Source: Pseudooceanicola sediminis
Lineage (GTDB): Bacteria > Pseudomonadota > Alphaproteobacteria > Rhodobacterales > Rhodobacteraceae
Direction of reading: 5' to 3'
NCBI RefSeq assembly: GCF_003575965.1
Contig: NZ_QWJJ01000017.1
Coordinates: forward strand, 1 to 64,000
DNA: 64,000 nucleotides
Part shown: positions 19,006 through 26,711 of the stretch, piece after piece
Layout of the letters: each line of letters begins with the position of its first letter
How positions within the stretch are numbered: the first letter of the stretch is position 1
The notes under the pieces: generated by a model
Seen by the model: only the letters and a program-made list of their open reading frames with translations
Told to the model about the DNA's origin: nothing
The model's database searches: none
Made by a program: the position numbers and the translations under genes

Positions 19006-19030
19006 GCCGGACCCCGCCTGCGGGTCCGGC
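19006..19030 (+). terminator. Inverted repeat, possible terminator
   Basis: A 9-bp perfect stem GCCGGACCC/GGGTCCGGC with a 7-base loop lies 10 bp after the MBL stop. There is no T tract. The rest of the gap to 19331 is A+T-richer near 19180-19230 and may hold the next promoter; I see no gene there. Confidence 0.4.
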
Positions 19031-19331
19031 GCTTCGCCGGGACTGTCTTGACGGGACCGGTCATTCGAGACGCATCCGGTGTCGATTGCGGACCGGCCAA
19101 GTGACGTGCGTGCCTCTTTCGTCGGGGCCAAATTCTCTGCCCCTCGATATCGGCAATCTTTTGCTCATGCCGTCGCAAACATCGCAATATTCACCCAAAA
19201 TTTGGCATATTTCTGCCATAAATCCCGCGTGGACGGGAATCGTCAGCCGAAACAGACAGGATCACCGCCGCACCGGCCAAAGGCCCATGCGGACAAGCCT
19301 GCAATGCGGCTCGGGACAGAAGGCAACGACA

Positions 19332-19637
19332 ATGATCAGATCTCTATCGATTGCGGCGCTGGCCGCGTGCGCGATCTTCGCGGGCAGCACCGGCAACGCC
19401 GGCCCCATCAGCCAGGCCTGCCTCGGCGCTGGCAACGGCACCAGCCCGCGCCTCTGCGTCTGCATCCAGCAGGTTGCGGACATGACCCTGAACAAGCAGG
19501 ATCAGCGCCTTGCCGCCAAGATCATCAAGGAACCGCAAAAGGCGCAGGATGTGAAAATGTCCAAGACCGCCAAGGACGATGCCTTCTGGAGCAAGTACAG
19601 CAGCTTTGGTCAGGCCGCGCAGGCGATGTGTTCCTGA
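19332..19637 (+). CDS. Small secreted cysteine-containing protein, conserved hypothetical
   Basis: A 101-residue protein with a Sec signal (MIRSLSIAALAACAIFAGST, likely cut near NAG at 22-24). The mature domain of about 78 residues has four cysteines (30, 42, 44, 100), which could form two disulfides. The pattern CVCIQQVADMTLNKQDQRLAA followed by DDAFWSKYSSFG recurs in Rhodobacteraceae proteins that are often labelled arginine transporter without good reason. I would call it a periplasmic protein of unknown function. ATG 19332 starts directly at the signal peptide; upstream in-frame starts add unrelated sequence. Confidence 0.78.
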   Translation: MIRSLSIAALAACAIFAGSTGNAGPISQACLGAGNGTSPRLCVCIQQVADMTLNKQDQRLAAKIIKEPQKAQDVKMSKTAKDDAFWSKYSSFGQAAQAMCS

Positions 19638-19730
19638 TCAGGTGACCGGCCCGGGCGACAGCCGCCGTTCGCTGCGGCGGTCGCGGCATGACCACAGCCG
19701 CCTTCAGACCCATCGGCAACGCGTCGGGCC

Positions 19731-20198
19731 TCAGCTGCGCGGCGTCTCTCCCAGTTCGGCCAGCAGGCCGCGCGTACAGGCCTCGATCAGGTCCAGCGCG
19801 CCGTCGAAATCGCGGGTGTACCACGGGTCCGGCACGGCATCGGCCCCCATGAACCGACTGTCCTGCGGCAGGTAGCAGGTGAACAGACGCACAGGGGTGG
19901 CATGGCCCGCCGGGCGTTGCGCCTCGATATCGCGCAGGTTCGCGGGGTCCATGGCCAGGATCAGGTCGAAATCATCGAAATCAGCGCGACGGAACTGCCG
20001 CGCCCTCAGGTCCGAAAGGTCGTAGCCCCGCGTGCGGGCCGCGGCCTGCATGGCCTCGTAGGGCGGTTCACCGGCGTGCCAGCCCCCGGTCCCCGCACTG
20101 TCGAGCCGCAGGCCGGGCGCCATTTGGCGCGCCACCGCCTCGGCCGAGGGCGAGCGGCAGATGTTTCCGAGGCAGACAAAGAGGATGGACGTGGTCAT
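19731..20198 (-). CDS. Low-molecular-weight protein tyrosine phosphatase
   Basis: A 155-residue LMW-PTP. The P-loop is CLGNICRS (9-16), with nucleophile Cys9 and Arg15; the general acid is Asp124 in PDPWY. Both are in the usual positions and the size is standard. Such enzymes remove phosphate from tyrosine (or arginine) residues in the cytoplasm; no kinase or capsule genes are nearby to point to a partner. ATG 20198 directly precedes the first strand (TTSILFV). It is divergent from cobB. Confidence 0.93.
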   Translation of the reverse strand: MTTSILFVCLGNICRSPSAEAVARQMAPGLRLDSAGTGGWHAGEPPYEAMQAAARTRGYDLSDLRARQFRRADFDDFDLILAMDPANLRDIEAQRPAGHATPVRLFTCYLPQDSRFMGADAVPDPWYTRDFDGALDLIEACTRGLLAELGETPRS

Positions 20199-20381
20199 TT
20201 CGGCCCCGATCGTGCAGGTTCTGCAAAAGCCTAACCCGCGCACCGTCGGGGGAAAAGACCCGTTCCGACGAAGGCGGGACCGGAAAGATGACAGGCCCAG
20301 ACCAGAGAAGGCCAGACCAGGAAAGGGGCGCGCGCGGCAGACGTTGCATCCGCGCCCGAACGCCATGCAGGGGGAAACGCC

Positions 20382-21083
20382 ATGGAAAACATCGTGATCC
20401 TGACGGGGGCCGGCATTTCCGCCGAAAGCGGCCTTGGCACCTTTCGGGATGCCGGTGGCCTATGGGAACGCCACCGGGTCGAGGACGTCGCCTCGCCCGA
20501 GGGATTCGCGCGCGATCCGGCGTTGGTCCAGCGGTTCTACAACGCCCGGCGCGCGGCCGCGTCCGCGGCGCGCCCCAATGCCGCGCATACCGCCCTGGCG
20601 CGGCTGCAACGCGATTATCCCGGGCAGGTCACCCTGGTCACCCAGAACGTCGATGCCCTGCACGAGGCCGCGGGATCGAACGAGGTGCTGCACATGCACG
20701 GCGCGCTGGCGGGCGCGCTGTGCCCCGCCTGCGGCCATCGCTGGCCCGCCCCGGCGCAGATGGAAACGGCACATCCCTGCCCCGCCTGCCACCAGCCCGG
20801 TGCCCGCCCCGACATCGTCTGGTTCGGTGAAATGCCCTATCACATGGAGACGATCCTGACGCGTCTGGCCGCGTGCAGCTATTTCGTCGCGATCGGCACC
20901 TCGGGACAGGTCTATCCCGCCGCCGGTTTCGTGCAGGAGGCCGATGCGAACGGGGCCCATACGCTGGAACTGAACCTTGAGGCATCGGCACGACACAGCG
21001 CCTTTGCCGAGGTGCGCCAGGGCCGCGCCAGTGATCTGGTGCCGACGTGGGTGGCAGAGATGCTGGCCGAGGCCGACCGCTGA
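20382..21083 (+). CDS. cobB: NAD-dependent protein deacylase, CobB/sirtuin
   Basis: A 233-residue sirtuin that removes acyl groups from lysines using NAD. GAGISAESGLGTFRD (9-23), TQNVD (87-91) and the catalytic His106 (HMHG) are present. A four-cysteine zinc site is formed by C114/C117 and C133/C136. Tyr53 and Arg56 (RFYNARR) give the Y-x-x-R motif, which in class III sirtuins such as E. coli CobB and SIRT5 binds succinyl or malonyl groups. Desuccinylase activity is therefore likely in addition to deacetylation. It is convergent with the PCu(A)C gene. Confidence 0.93.
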   Translation: MENIVILTGAGISAESGLGTFRDAGGLWERHRVEDVASPEGFARDPALVQRFYNARRAAASAARPNAAHTALARLQRDYPGQVTLVTQNVDALHEAAGSNEVLHMHGALAGALCPACGHRWPAPAQMETAHPCPACHQPGARPDIVWFGEMPYHMETILTRLAACSYFVAIGTSGQVYPAAGFVQEADANGAHTLELNLEASARHSAFAEVRQGRASDLVPTWVAEMLAEADR

Positions 21084-21138
21084 GGAGCAGCCCTTGATCG
21101 CGCCGCGACGCGACCGATTGTGAAGGCGCGGCGCCCCG

Positions 21139-21780
21139 TCACCGTGATGTCGGCGTATCACAGTCTGCGGCATCACCTGCCGAGGGGTTGCCGTACTGCG
21201 TCGCGCTGATGTCCATGTCGCCGTGATCGTGGTTCACATGGCCGGAAATGACCGGCCCGCCCGGCAGGCGGTTCATGTCGACAGGCACGTCGACGGTAAG
21301 GTCGCCGGCCTTTTCAAAGCTCAGCGTCAGGGGAAAGCGCGCGCCCTGCGTCATCCCCCCGGTCAGCCCCATCAGCATCAGATGGTCGGCACCGCGCCCC
21401 AGCAGGGCCGCGCACCCTGCCCCGACCATCAGCCCGTCATCCATCCGCGCCATGCTGACCACGCCGTCGGCCCCCTGCGTGGTGCTGTGCAGTTCGGCCC
21501 GCGCGGCGATGGGGGTGCTGGCACCGATCAGGCGGTCATCGCCCGGCCCGGTATTGCGCAACGTCATGAAGATGGCGCCCGATTTCGCGGTCGGGGTGGC
21601 CGCGCGGGCATAGGCATCTTCGACCAGGATCTCGGCCTGGGCGGCGCTGACGCTCAGGCAAAGACCGACGACAAGGCTTAGAAACGGGGAGCAGAGAAAC
21701 GGGGAGCGGACAAACCGGGAGCTGGCAACCGCGGAGCCGATAAGCGGGGAAAGGATGGCATGTAGGGCATATCTGAACAT
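21139..21780 (-). CDS. PCu(A)C copper chaperone, periplasmic
   Basis: A 213-residue protein with an unusually long N-terminal region. Residues 1 to about 48 form a signal that contains five tandem 5-residue repeats (SPLIG, SAVAS, SRFVR, SPFLC, SPFLS) before the cleavage region AAQAEILVEDAYARA. The mature domain is a PCu(A)C cupredoxin-like fold. The Cu(I) ligands are His in ELHSTTQG, a downstream methionine pair, and HLM in ADHLMLMGL. The histidine-rich tail (GHVNHDHGDMD) may bind more metal. Members deliver copper to cytochrome oxidase CuA. AGGAG precedes ATG 21780. Confidence 0.92.
   Translation of the reverse strand: MFRYALHAILSPLIGSAVASSRFVRSPFLCSPFLSLVVGLCLSVSAAQAEILVEDAYARAATPTAKSGAIFMTLRNTGPGDDRLIGASTPIAARAELHSTTQGADGVVSMARMDDGLMVGAGCAALLGRGADHLMLMGLTGGMTQGARFPLTLSFEKAGDLTVDVPVDMNRLPGGPVISGHVNHDHGDMDISATQYGNPSAGDAADCDTPTSR
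21676..21750 (-). repeat. Five 15-bp tandem units inside the PCu(A)C signal sequence
   Basis: Units end to end at 21676, 21691, 21706, 21721 and 21736. The best conserved coding-strand unit is TCCCCGTTTCTCTGC. The period is a multiple of three, so the frame is kept and the array encodes (S-P-x-x-x)5 in the signal peptide. Confidence 0.85.
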
Positions 21781-22128
21781 CTGGATCTCCTGCAAAAGGG
21801 TCGCGGGGCGAGAATCAGTGATCGGGCAACGTCCCGGCGATTCCCCCTCAACCGCCGGGGCGCACAGATGTGGGCGCGCGTGACCGAAGCATCGCCTGTC
21901 GGCCGATTCGCTGCTGCGCACGCATTTTGCCACACCGCACTATGACGGGCGAGCGCGCCGCGCGGCCCCCAGACGCCGCAGGGTTTGGGCAACAGGGCCC
22001 TGTCCGATAACGGCCTGGTGGTGCCCCGGCGGCTGTGCCGTCGACGGGGGCATCGCACGGGTCAAACGGTGCGCAGGGGACGTTCGGCCACCCCGGACTG
22101 GGCCGGAAAGCCGTCGTCCCAAACGCAA
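21781..22128. other. Intergenic region, no gene seen
   Basis: Between the PCu(A)C start and the rpmB terminator no reading frame has codon structure or family similarity that I can support. It should contain the PCu(A)C promoter, but I cannot place one. Confidence 0.5.
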
Positions 22129-22153
22129 GAGCCCCGCCAGTTTGGCAGGGCTC
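22129..22153 (-). terminator. rpmB terminator
   Basis: An 11-bp stem with one mismatch (GAGCCCCGCCA with TGGCAGGGCTC) and a 3-base loop. On the minus strand TTGCGTTTGG follows. It lies 24 bp after the rpmB stop. Confidence 0.7.
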
Positions 22154-22177
22154 CAAAGCGTAGAACAAGGCGCAGGA

Positions 22178-22468
22178 TCAGGCTTGAACGGCCTGAAGCT
22201 TTGCGATTTCTTTCTTAACTTTCAAGGCGTTGTCGGAAAGCTCGACGTCTTTCGCCTTTGCCAGGAACTTGTCCAGGCCACCGCGGTGATCGACCGAGCG
22301 CAGGGCGCTGGCAGAGATCCGCAGTTTGATGGTGCGGCCCAGTGCTTCCGAACGCAGCGAAACGTCGTTCAGGTTCGGCAGGAAACGGCGGCGGGTTTTG
22401 TTGTTGGCGTGGCTGACATTGTTGCCAGTCATGGGGCCTTTACCGGTCAGTTCGCAGCGGCGCGACAT
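22178..22468 (-). CDS. rpmB: 50S ribosomal protein L28
   Basis: A 96-residue L28, starting [20 protein letters not shown] and containing the family core [17 protein letters not shown] and [20 protein letters not shown]. This is the long alphaproteobacterial form and lacks a full zinc ribbon. It is a large-subunit structural protein. The ATG at 22468 is fixed by the conserved N-terminus. It stands alone: hrpB, on the same strand, ends about 260 bp upstream, with a tandem duplication in between. Confidence 0.97.
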   Translation of the reverse strand: MSRRCELTGKGPMTGNNVSHANNKTRRRFLPNLNDVSLRSEALGRTIKLRISASALRSVDHRGGLDKFLAKAKDVELSDNALKVKKEIAKLQAVQA

Positions 22469-22670
22469 GGTATATCCTCGTCTGATCAGAAGGGCGGGTC
22501 GCGCCCCGTTCAATAGAAACAGGCACCGCGTGCGACGGCGCCCTGAAACTCGTTGCGCGTCTTTAGGCTCGGATGGGGGTGAGGTCAAGTGTTAAGCCGG
22601 TGCCGCGCGGCCCCACCGCCACGCGTGACGCCCGATTGCCCCGCCCGACCGCAGGGCGCGTCGCCAAAGT

Positions 22671-22784
22671 GCGCGGATCCCTAGGTTCCCTTGCGCTTGG
22701 CGCGCAGCGTCGGATCCGCCTGGCGCGGATCCCTAGGTTCCCTTGCGCTTGGCGCGCAGCGTCGGATCCGCCTGGCGCGGATCC
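22671..22784. repeat. 52-bp tandem duplication over the hrpB 3' end
   Basis: Copy 1 is 22671-22722 and copy 2 is 22723-22774, with no difference between them. The first ten bases of a third copy (GCGCGGATCC) run to 22784, where the identity stops. The hrpB stop codon (22733-22735) is in copy 2, so copy 1 is an untranslated duplicate of the end of the gene. Confidence 0.95.
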
Positions 22785-25171
22785 TCGGGCCAAGGGTGGC
22801 GGGGATAGCGCCCGCGCATGTCCTTGCGCACATCCGCATAAGAGCTTTCCCAGAACCCCGGAATGTCCTGCGTCACCTGCACGGGGCGTCCGGCGGGCGA
22901 CAAAAGCGTCACCACAAGGGGCCGCCCGGCCACCTGCGGATGGCGGGTCTGGCCGAACATCTCTTGCAGGCGCAGGGATATTGCCGGGGCCTCTCCGGCA
23001 TAGTCGATGGCGATGCGCCGCCCAAGCGGTGTCAGAAAGTGGCCCGGGGCCTCGGTGTCCACCAGCTGCTGCTGGTTCCAGTCAAGGCGCGCGCGCAGCG
23101 CAGGCAGCAGTTCGAACGCCTTCCAATCGCCTGCCGAGCGGACGCCGGAGAGATGGGGCAGCAACCATTCCTCGATTCCCTCAAGCAACGCGGCATCGGA
23201 AAAATCCGGCAGCGGGTGCTGCGCGCCAACCAGGCGGACCCGCGACAGGAAAAGCCGCGCGGGGCCGTTCGGCTGCAACCCGAGGTCACGCACGCCATCC
23301 AGCATGGCGCGGGCAACCTCTTCGGCAGGGGCATCCTTCCACGCCGTGTCGGTCAGCGCGATGGCGCCCAGGCGTTCCTGCTGGCGTGCGATCACGCGGC
23401 GGTCGCGCCGGGACCATTCGCACAGGCGAACCGGGCGAATCTGGTCGGAAAACAGCGCGCGCACCTCAGCCTCGCTGATCTGCGCGGCCTGCCGGATGCG
23501 CGCCTCTCTCGGGTCGCCATCGAGATCGGTCGCCACAAGCAGGCGCGCACCCGCCAGCGGATCCTCGGCGGACAGGACGGCCCCCTTGCCCCCCGAAAGC
23601 AGATAGCGCGGGGCGTCGCCGGGGCGGCGCAACCCGATGCGGTCGGGATAGGCGAGCGCCGCCATTTCCGCCGCACCAAGAGGCTGGCCGATCTGGCCGA
23701 GGGGCGGGACATCGCGGGCAAGGCGTTTGGCCTCGGTGCGGATCCGGTTGATCGCGCCCATGTCCGCGCGCGGCTCATGCGCGCCGGCCAGCGCACGCAG
23801 GCGCAGGGACAGATCGACCGGCGCGCCGCGCGCCATCGGATCGCGATCTGCCAGCAACGCAGCAAGCGGCGCGGCCTCCTTCCCCGCCACCGCCAACATG
23901 TGCGCCAGGCGCGGGTGCAGCGGCAGGCCCGCCAGACGGCGGCCATGCGCGGTGATACTGCCGGTCGCATCCAGCGCGCCGAGCATGTTCAGCAGGGCCC
24001 GCGCCTCACCCAGTGCGCCCTCGGGGGGCGGCGTCAGAAAGGCCAGCGCATCCGGCGCGGCGCCCCAGAGCGCCAGCTCCAGCATCAACCCGGCGAGGTC
24101 GGCCGCCTCGATTTCCGCCGGGGGATAGGCCGCCATCGCGCCCTCCTCTCCCCTCGTCCAGGCGCGATAGCAGGTGCCGGGCGCGACACGCCCCGCCCGT
24201 CCGGCACGTTGCGCCGCCTCGGCCCGGCTGACCTTTTCCGTGACCAGCCGCGACATGCCCGAACCGGGGTCGAACCGTGCGCGGCGTGACAGGCCCGCGT
24301 CGACCACCGCGCGCACCGCCGGAATGGTCAGCGAGGTTTCCGCGATCGAGGTCGCCAGCACCACGTTGCGGCCCTTTTCCGGGGGGCGCAGGGCGGCCTG
24401 CTGGTCGGCAAATCTCATCGCGCCATAAAGCGGACGGACGGTGCAATCAGCGGGCAACTGACCGCCAAGCGCGCGTTCGACGCGCGAAATCTCGCCCGCG
24501 CCGGGTAGAAAGACCAGCACGCTGCCATCGGTTTCGCGCGCCGCCCGCGCAACCAGCTGCGCCACCGCACCCCAGAGCGCCGGCCCCTTCGGCAGCGCGG
24601 TGTCGGCATGCACCAGGTCGACCGGAAACGCCCGCCCCTGGGACGTGATCACCGGCACATCGCCCATCAGGTCGGCGACAGGCCCGGCATCCAGGGTCGC
24701 AGACATGGCCAGCAGCACGAGGTCTTCGCGCAGCGCACCCGCGATCTCGAGACACAGGGCCAGCCCGAGGTCGGCATTCAGTGACCGTTCATGGAATTCG
24801 TCAAAGATCACCGCGCCGATCCCCGTCAGTTCCGGGTCGGACTGGATCATCCGGGTCAGGATGCCTTCGGTGACGACTTCGATCCGGGTGGCGCGGCTGA
24901 CCTTGCTTTCGCCGCGCACGCGGTACCCGACGGTCTGGCCGCTTGACTCGCCCAGGGTTTCGGCCATCCGTTCGGCGGCGGCGCGCGCGGCAAGACGGCG
25001 CGGTTCCAGCATCAGGATGCGACCGCCTGCGCCGATCCCGGCCTCCAGCATCGCCAGCGGTACGCGCGTGGTCTTGCCCGCACCGGGCGGGGCCTGCAAA
25101 ACCGCCCGCCCGCGCGCCCCAAGGGCGGCGATCAGGTCTGGCAGGGCATCGTCAATCGGCAAACGTGTCAT
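22733..25171 (-). CDS. hrpB: ATP-dependent helicase HrpB
   Basis: An 812-residue DEAH-box helicase, the usual HrpB size. Walker A is PGAGKT (29-34), the DEAH-box equivalent is DEFHERSL, and the SAT motif is in AMSATLDA. A helicase C domain with QRAGRAGRVAPG, HA2, and the HrpB C-terminal domain follow. The role in most bacteria is unclear. The same frame stays open to 26326 through the opposite-strand meaB gene, but conserved sequence starts at MTRLPIDDALPDLI (25171), which is the start used here. The last residues (DPRQADPTLRAKRKGT) lie within a 52-bp tandem duplication. Confidence 0.95.
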   Translation of the reverse strand: MTRLPIDDALPDLIAALGARGRAVLQAPPGAGKTTRVPLAMLEAGIGAGGRILMLEPRRLAARAAAERMAETLGESSGQTVGYRVRGESKVSRATRIEVVTEGILTRMIQSDPELTGIGAVIFDEFHERSLNADLGLALCLEIAGALREDLVLLAMSATLDAGPVADLMGDVPVITSQGRAFPVDLVHADTALPKGPALWGAVAQLVARAARETDGSVLVFLPGAGEISRVERALGGQLPADCTVRPLYGAMRFADQQAALRPPEKGRNVVLATSIAETSLTIPAVRAVVDAGLSRRARFDPGSGMSRLVTEKVSRAEAAQRAGRAGRVAPGTCYRAWTRGEEGAMAAYPPAEIEAADLAGLMLELALWGAAPDALAFLTPPPEGALGEARALLNMLGALDATGSITAHGRRLAGLPLHPRLAHMLAVAGKEAAPLAALLADRDPMARGAPVDLSLRLRALAGAHEPRADMGAINRIRTEAKRLARDVPPLGQIGQPLGAAEMAALAYPDRIGLRRPGDAPRYLLSGGKGAVLSAEDPLAGARLLVATDLDGDPREARIRQAAQISEAEVRALFSDQIRPVRLCEWSRRDRRVIARQQERLGAIALTDTAWKDAPAEEVARAMLDGVRDLGLQPNGPARLFLSRVRLVGAQHPLPDFSDAALLEGIEEWLLPHLSGVRSAGDWKAFELLPALRARLDWNQQQLVDTEAPGHFLTPLGRRIAIDYAGEAPAISLRLQEMFGQTRHPQVAGRPLVVTLLSPAGRPVQVTQDIPGFWESSYADVRKDMRGRYPRHPWPEDPRQADPTLRAKRKGT

Positions 25172-25357
25172 GACGCGCTTATCCCCGATCCGGCGCGGCG
25201 CGTCCATCGGGCGGGTGCGCACCACCGAAGGCCCCCGCCTGCGACCGGGCTCCGCCAACAAGAAGCCCGCGCGGCCTGCCCGCGCCCGCTCTGGACGTCG
25301 CCTGCAACCGCGCGCTACACCCAAGAGCATCGGACCAGCACGGGGGGAAGAGGCAGG

Positions 25358-26335
25358 ATGGATCTCGACACGATCGCCGAAAAGGTTCTGGCAGGCGACC
25401 GACGCGCGCTCAGCCGGGCGATTACACTGGTCGAAAGCAGCCGCGCCGATCACCGCGAGGCCGCGGCCCGCCTGATCCAACGCCTGGCACGGGAAAGGCG
25501 GCAGGCCCTCCGGATTGGCCTGTCCGGCACACCGGGAGTCGGCAAATCGACCTTCATCGAAAGCTTCGGGATGATGCTGACCCGTGACGGACTGAAAGTC
25601 GCGGTACTGGCCGTCGACCCAAGCTCGGCCCGCTCCGGTGGCTCCATCCTGGGCGACAAGACCCGCATGGACCGGCTGGCACGTGCGCCCGGCGCCTACA
25701 TCCGCCCCTCGCCCAGCCAGACACACCTCGGCGGCATCGCCCGCCGGTCGCGAGAAGCGGTCGCGGTCTGCGAGGCCGCTGGCTTCGACGTGGTGCTGAT
25801 CGAGACCGTGGGCGTCGGCCAGTCGGAAACCGTCGTGGCTGAGATCAGCGACCTTTTCCTTCTTCTGCTGGCCCCTGCCGGTGGCGACGAACTGCAGGGC
25901 GTGAAGCGCGGCATCATGGAAATGGCGGACATGATCCTGATCAACAAGGCCGATGGAGAGCTGAAATCCGCCGCCAGCCGCACTTGTGCCGACTATGCCG
26001 GCGCATTGCGGCTGCTGCGCAAACGACCGCAGGACCCCGAGGGCTTTCCCAAGGCGCTCATGGTATCTGCCACCGAGCAGTCGGGTCTGGACGCAGCCTG
26101 GGGGCAAATGCAGACGCTCGCCGAATGGCGACGCGCCAACGGCCACCTCGAGGCCGCCCGAAGTGCACAGGCACGTTACTGGTTTCGTGAAGAGGTGAAA
26201 CAAGGGCTGCTTGCCGAGCTGGAAACCGAAAAGGCGCGCAGCAGGATGGCGTCGCTTGCAGAGGCTGTCGCCCGGGGCGAAACGACACCGGCGATCGCGG
26301 CCGGAGAGATGCTGTCCGAATTGCACCGTCGCTAG
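25358..26335 (+). CDS. meaB: Methylmalonyl-CoA mutase-associated GTPase MeaB
   Basis: A 325-residue G3E-type GTPase that protects and reloads the B12-dependent methylmalonyl-CoA mutase. The P-loop is GTPGVGKST (57-65), then DPSSARSGGSILGDKTRM, ETVGVGQSE and the G4 motif NKAD (196-199), all diagnostic of MeaB/ArgK. GGGGGAAGAGG precedes the ATG. The mutase gene is not in the window; methylmalonyl-CoA epimerase is at 44 kb. The stop is followed within a few bases by a copy of the dispersed hairpin element. Confidence 0.96.
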   Translation: MDLDTIAEKVLAGDRRALSRAITLVESSRADHREAAARLIQRLARERRQALRIGLSGTPGVGKSTFIESFGMMLTRDGLKVAVLAVDPSSARSGGSILGDKTRMDRLARAPGAYIRPSPSQTHLGGIARRSREAVAVCEAAGFDVVLIETVGVGQSETVVAEISDLFLLLLAPAGGDELQGVKRGIMEMADMILINKADGELKSAASRTCADYAGALRLLRKRPQDPEGFPKALMVSATEQSGLDAAWGQMQTLAEWRRANGHLEAARSAQARYWFREEVKQGLLAELETEKARSRMASLAEAVARGETTPAIAAGEMLSELHRR

Positions 26336-26336
26336 G

Positions 26337-26400
26337 GAGGGGGCTCTGCCCCCGCCAGGCTACGCCTGCCTCCCCCGGGATATTTCCAACAGGGAAACAT
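26337..26400 (-). repeat. Dispersed hairpin element, copy B (inverted)
   Basis: GGGGGCTCTGCCCCC (26339-26353), an inner hairpin around AGGCTACGCCT, then TCCCCCGGGATATTTCCAAC and AGGGAAACAT. Read on the minus strand it has the same order of parts as copy A. It begins right after the meaB stop and could act as its terminator. Confidence 0.75.
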
Positions 26401-26417
26401 GGCAGGGCGGCTCCTTG

Positions 26418-26449
26418 TCATCTGGCCGGAAATACCCCCGCCGGAGGCG
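26418..26449 (+). repeat. Short relative of the hairpin element, copy D
   Basis: TCATCTGGCCGGAAATACCC, then CCGCCGGAGGC. It is nearly identical to 33521-33551 and shares its first half with copy C at 18029. It lies 18 bp from copy B, so two family members sit side by side. Confidence 0.7.
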
Positions 26450-26711
26450 GTATGATGCACAACATGGCAAAGGGGATGAACACAGATTGGATCTTTGCAA
26501 AACGCACGGATCGGCGTATGAGATCAGCATGATCGCTCAAACGCCCCTCGCACTTCGACGCCGACGCGCGTAACAGGCGCCCCCTATGGGGCGCGCCCTG
26601 GCCGATCCTGCGCCCAATTTGTCGCGGCGCGCATACTCCACTTCCTGAAAACTTGACTTGGCCCGCGAGCACATGCTCTTTCAGGGCCTCCGTACTCCAG
26701 AGGAACGTCTG
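26450..26711. other. argD leader region
   Basis: No convincing gene. A 7-bp hairpin GCGCCCC/GGGGCGC (26577-26594) lacks a T tract. TTGACT at 26654-26659 might be a -35 box of the argD promoter, but no good -10 follows. A 26-codon frame from 26452 is too short to support. Confidence 0.4.

Noticed and set aside
22691-24289. A 532-codon plus-strand open frame
   Set aside because: It is antisense to hrpB and starts in the tandem duplication.
25172-26326. Open frame that would lengthen HrpB by 385 residues
   Set aside because: It is the antisense of meaB, whose P-loop and G4 motifs are intact on the plus strand; HrpB proteins start at the MTRLPIDD region.
26452-26532. A 26-codon leader peptide before argD
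   Set aside because: No ribosome site and no run of arginine codons that would suggest attenuation.
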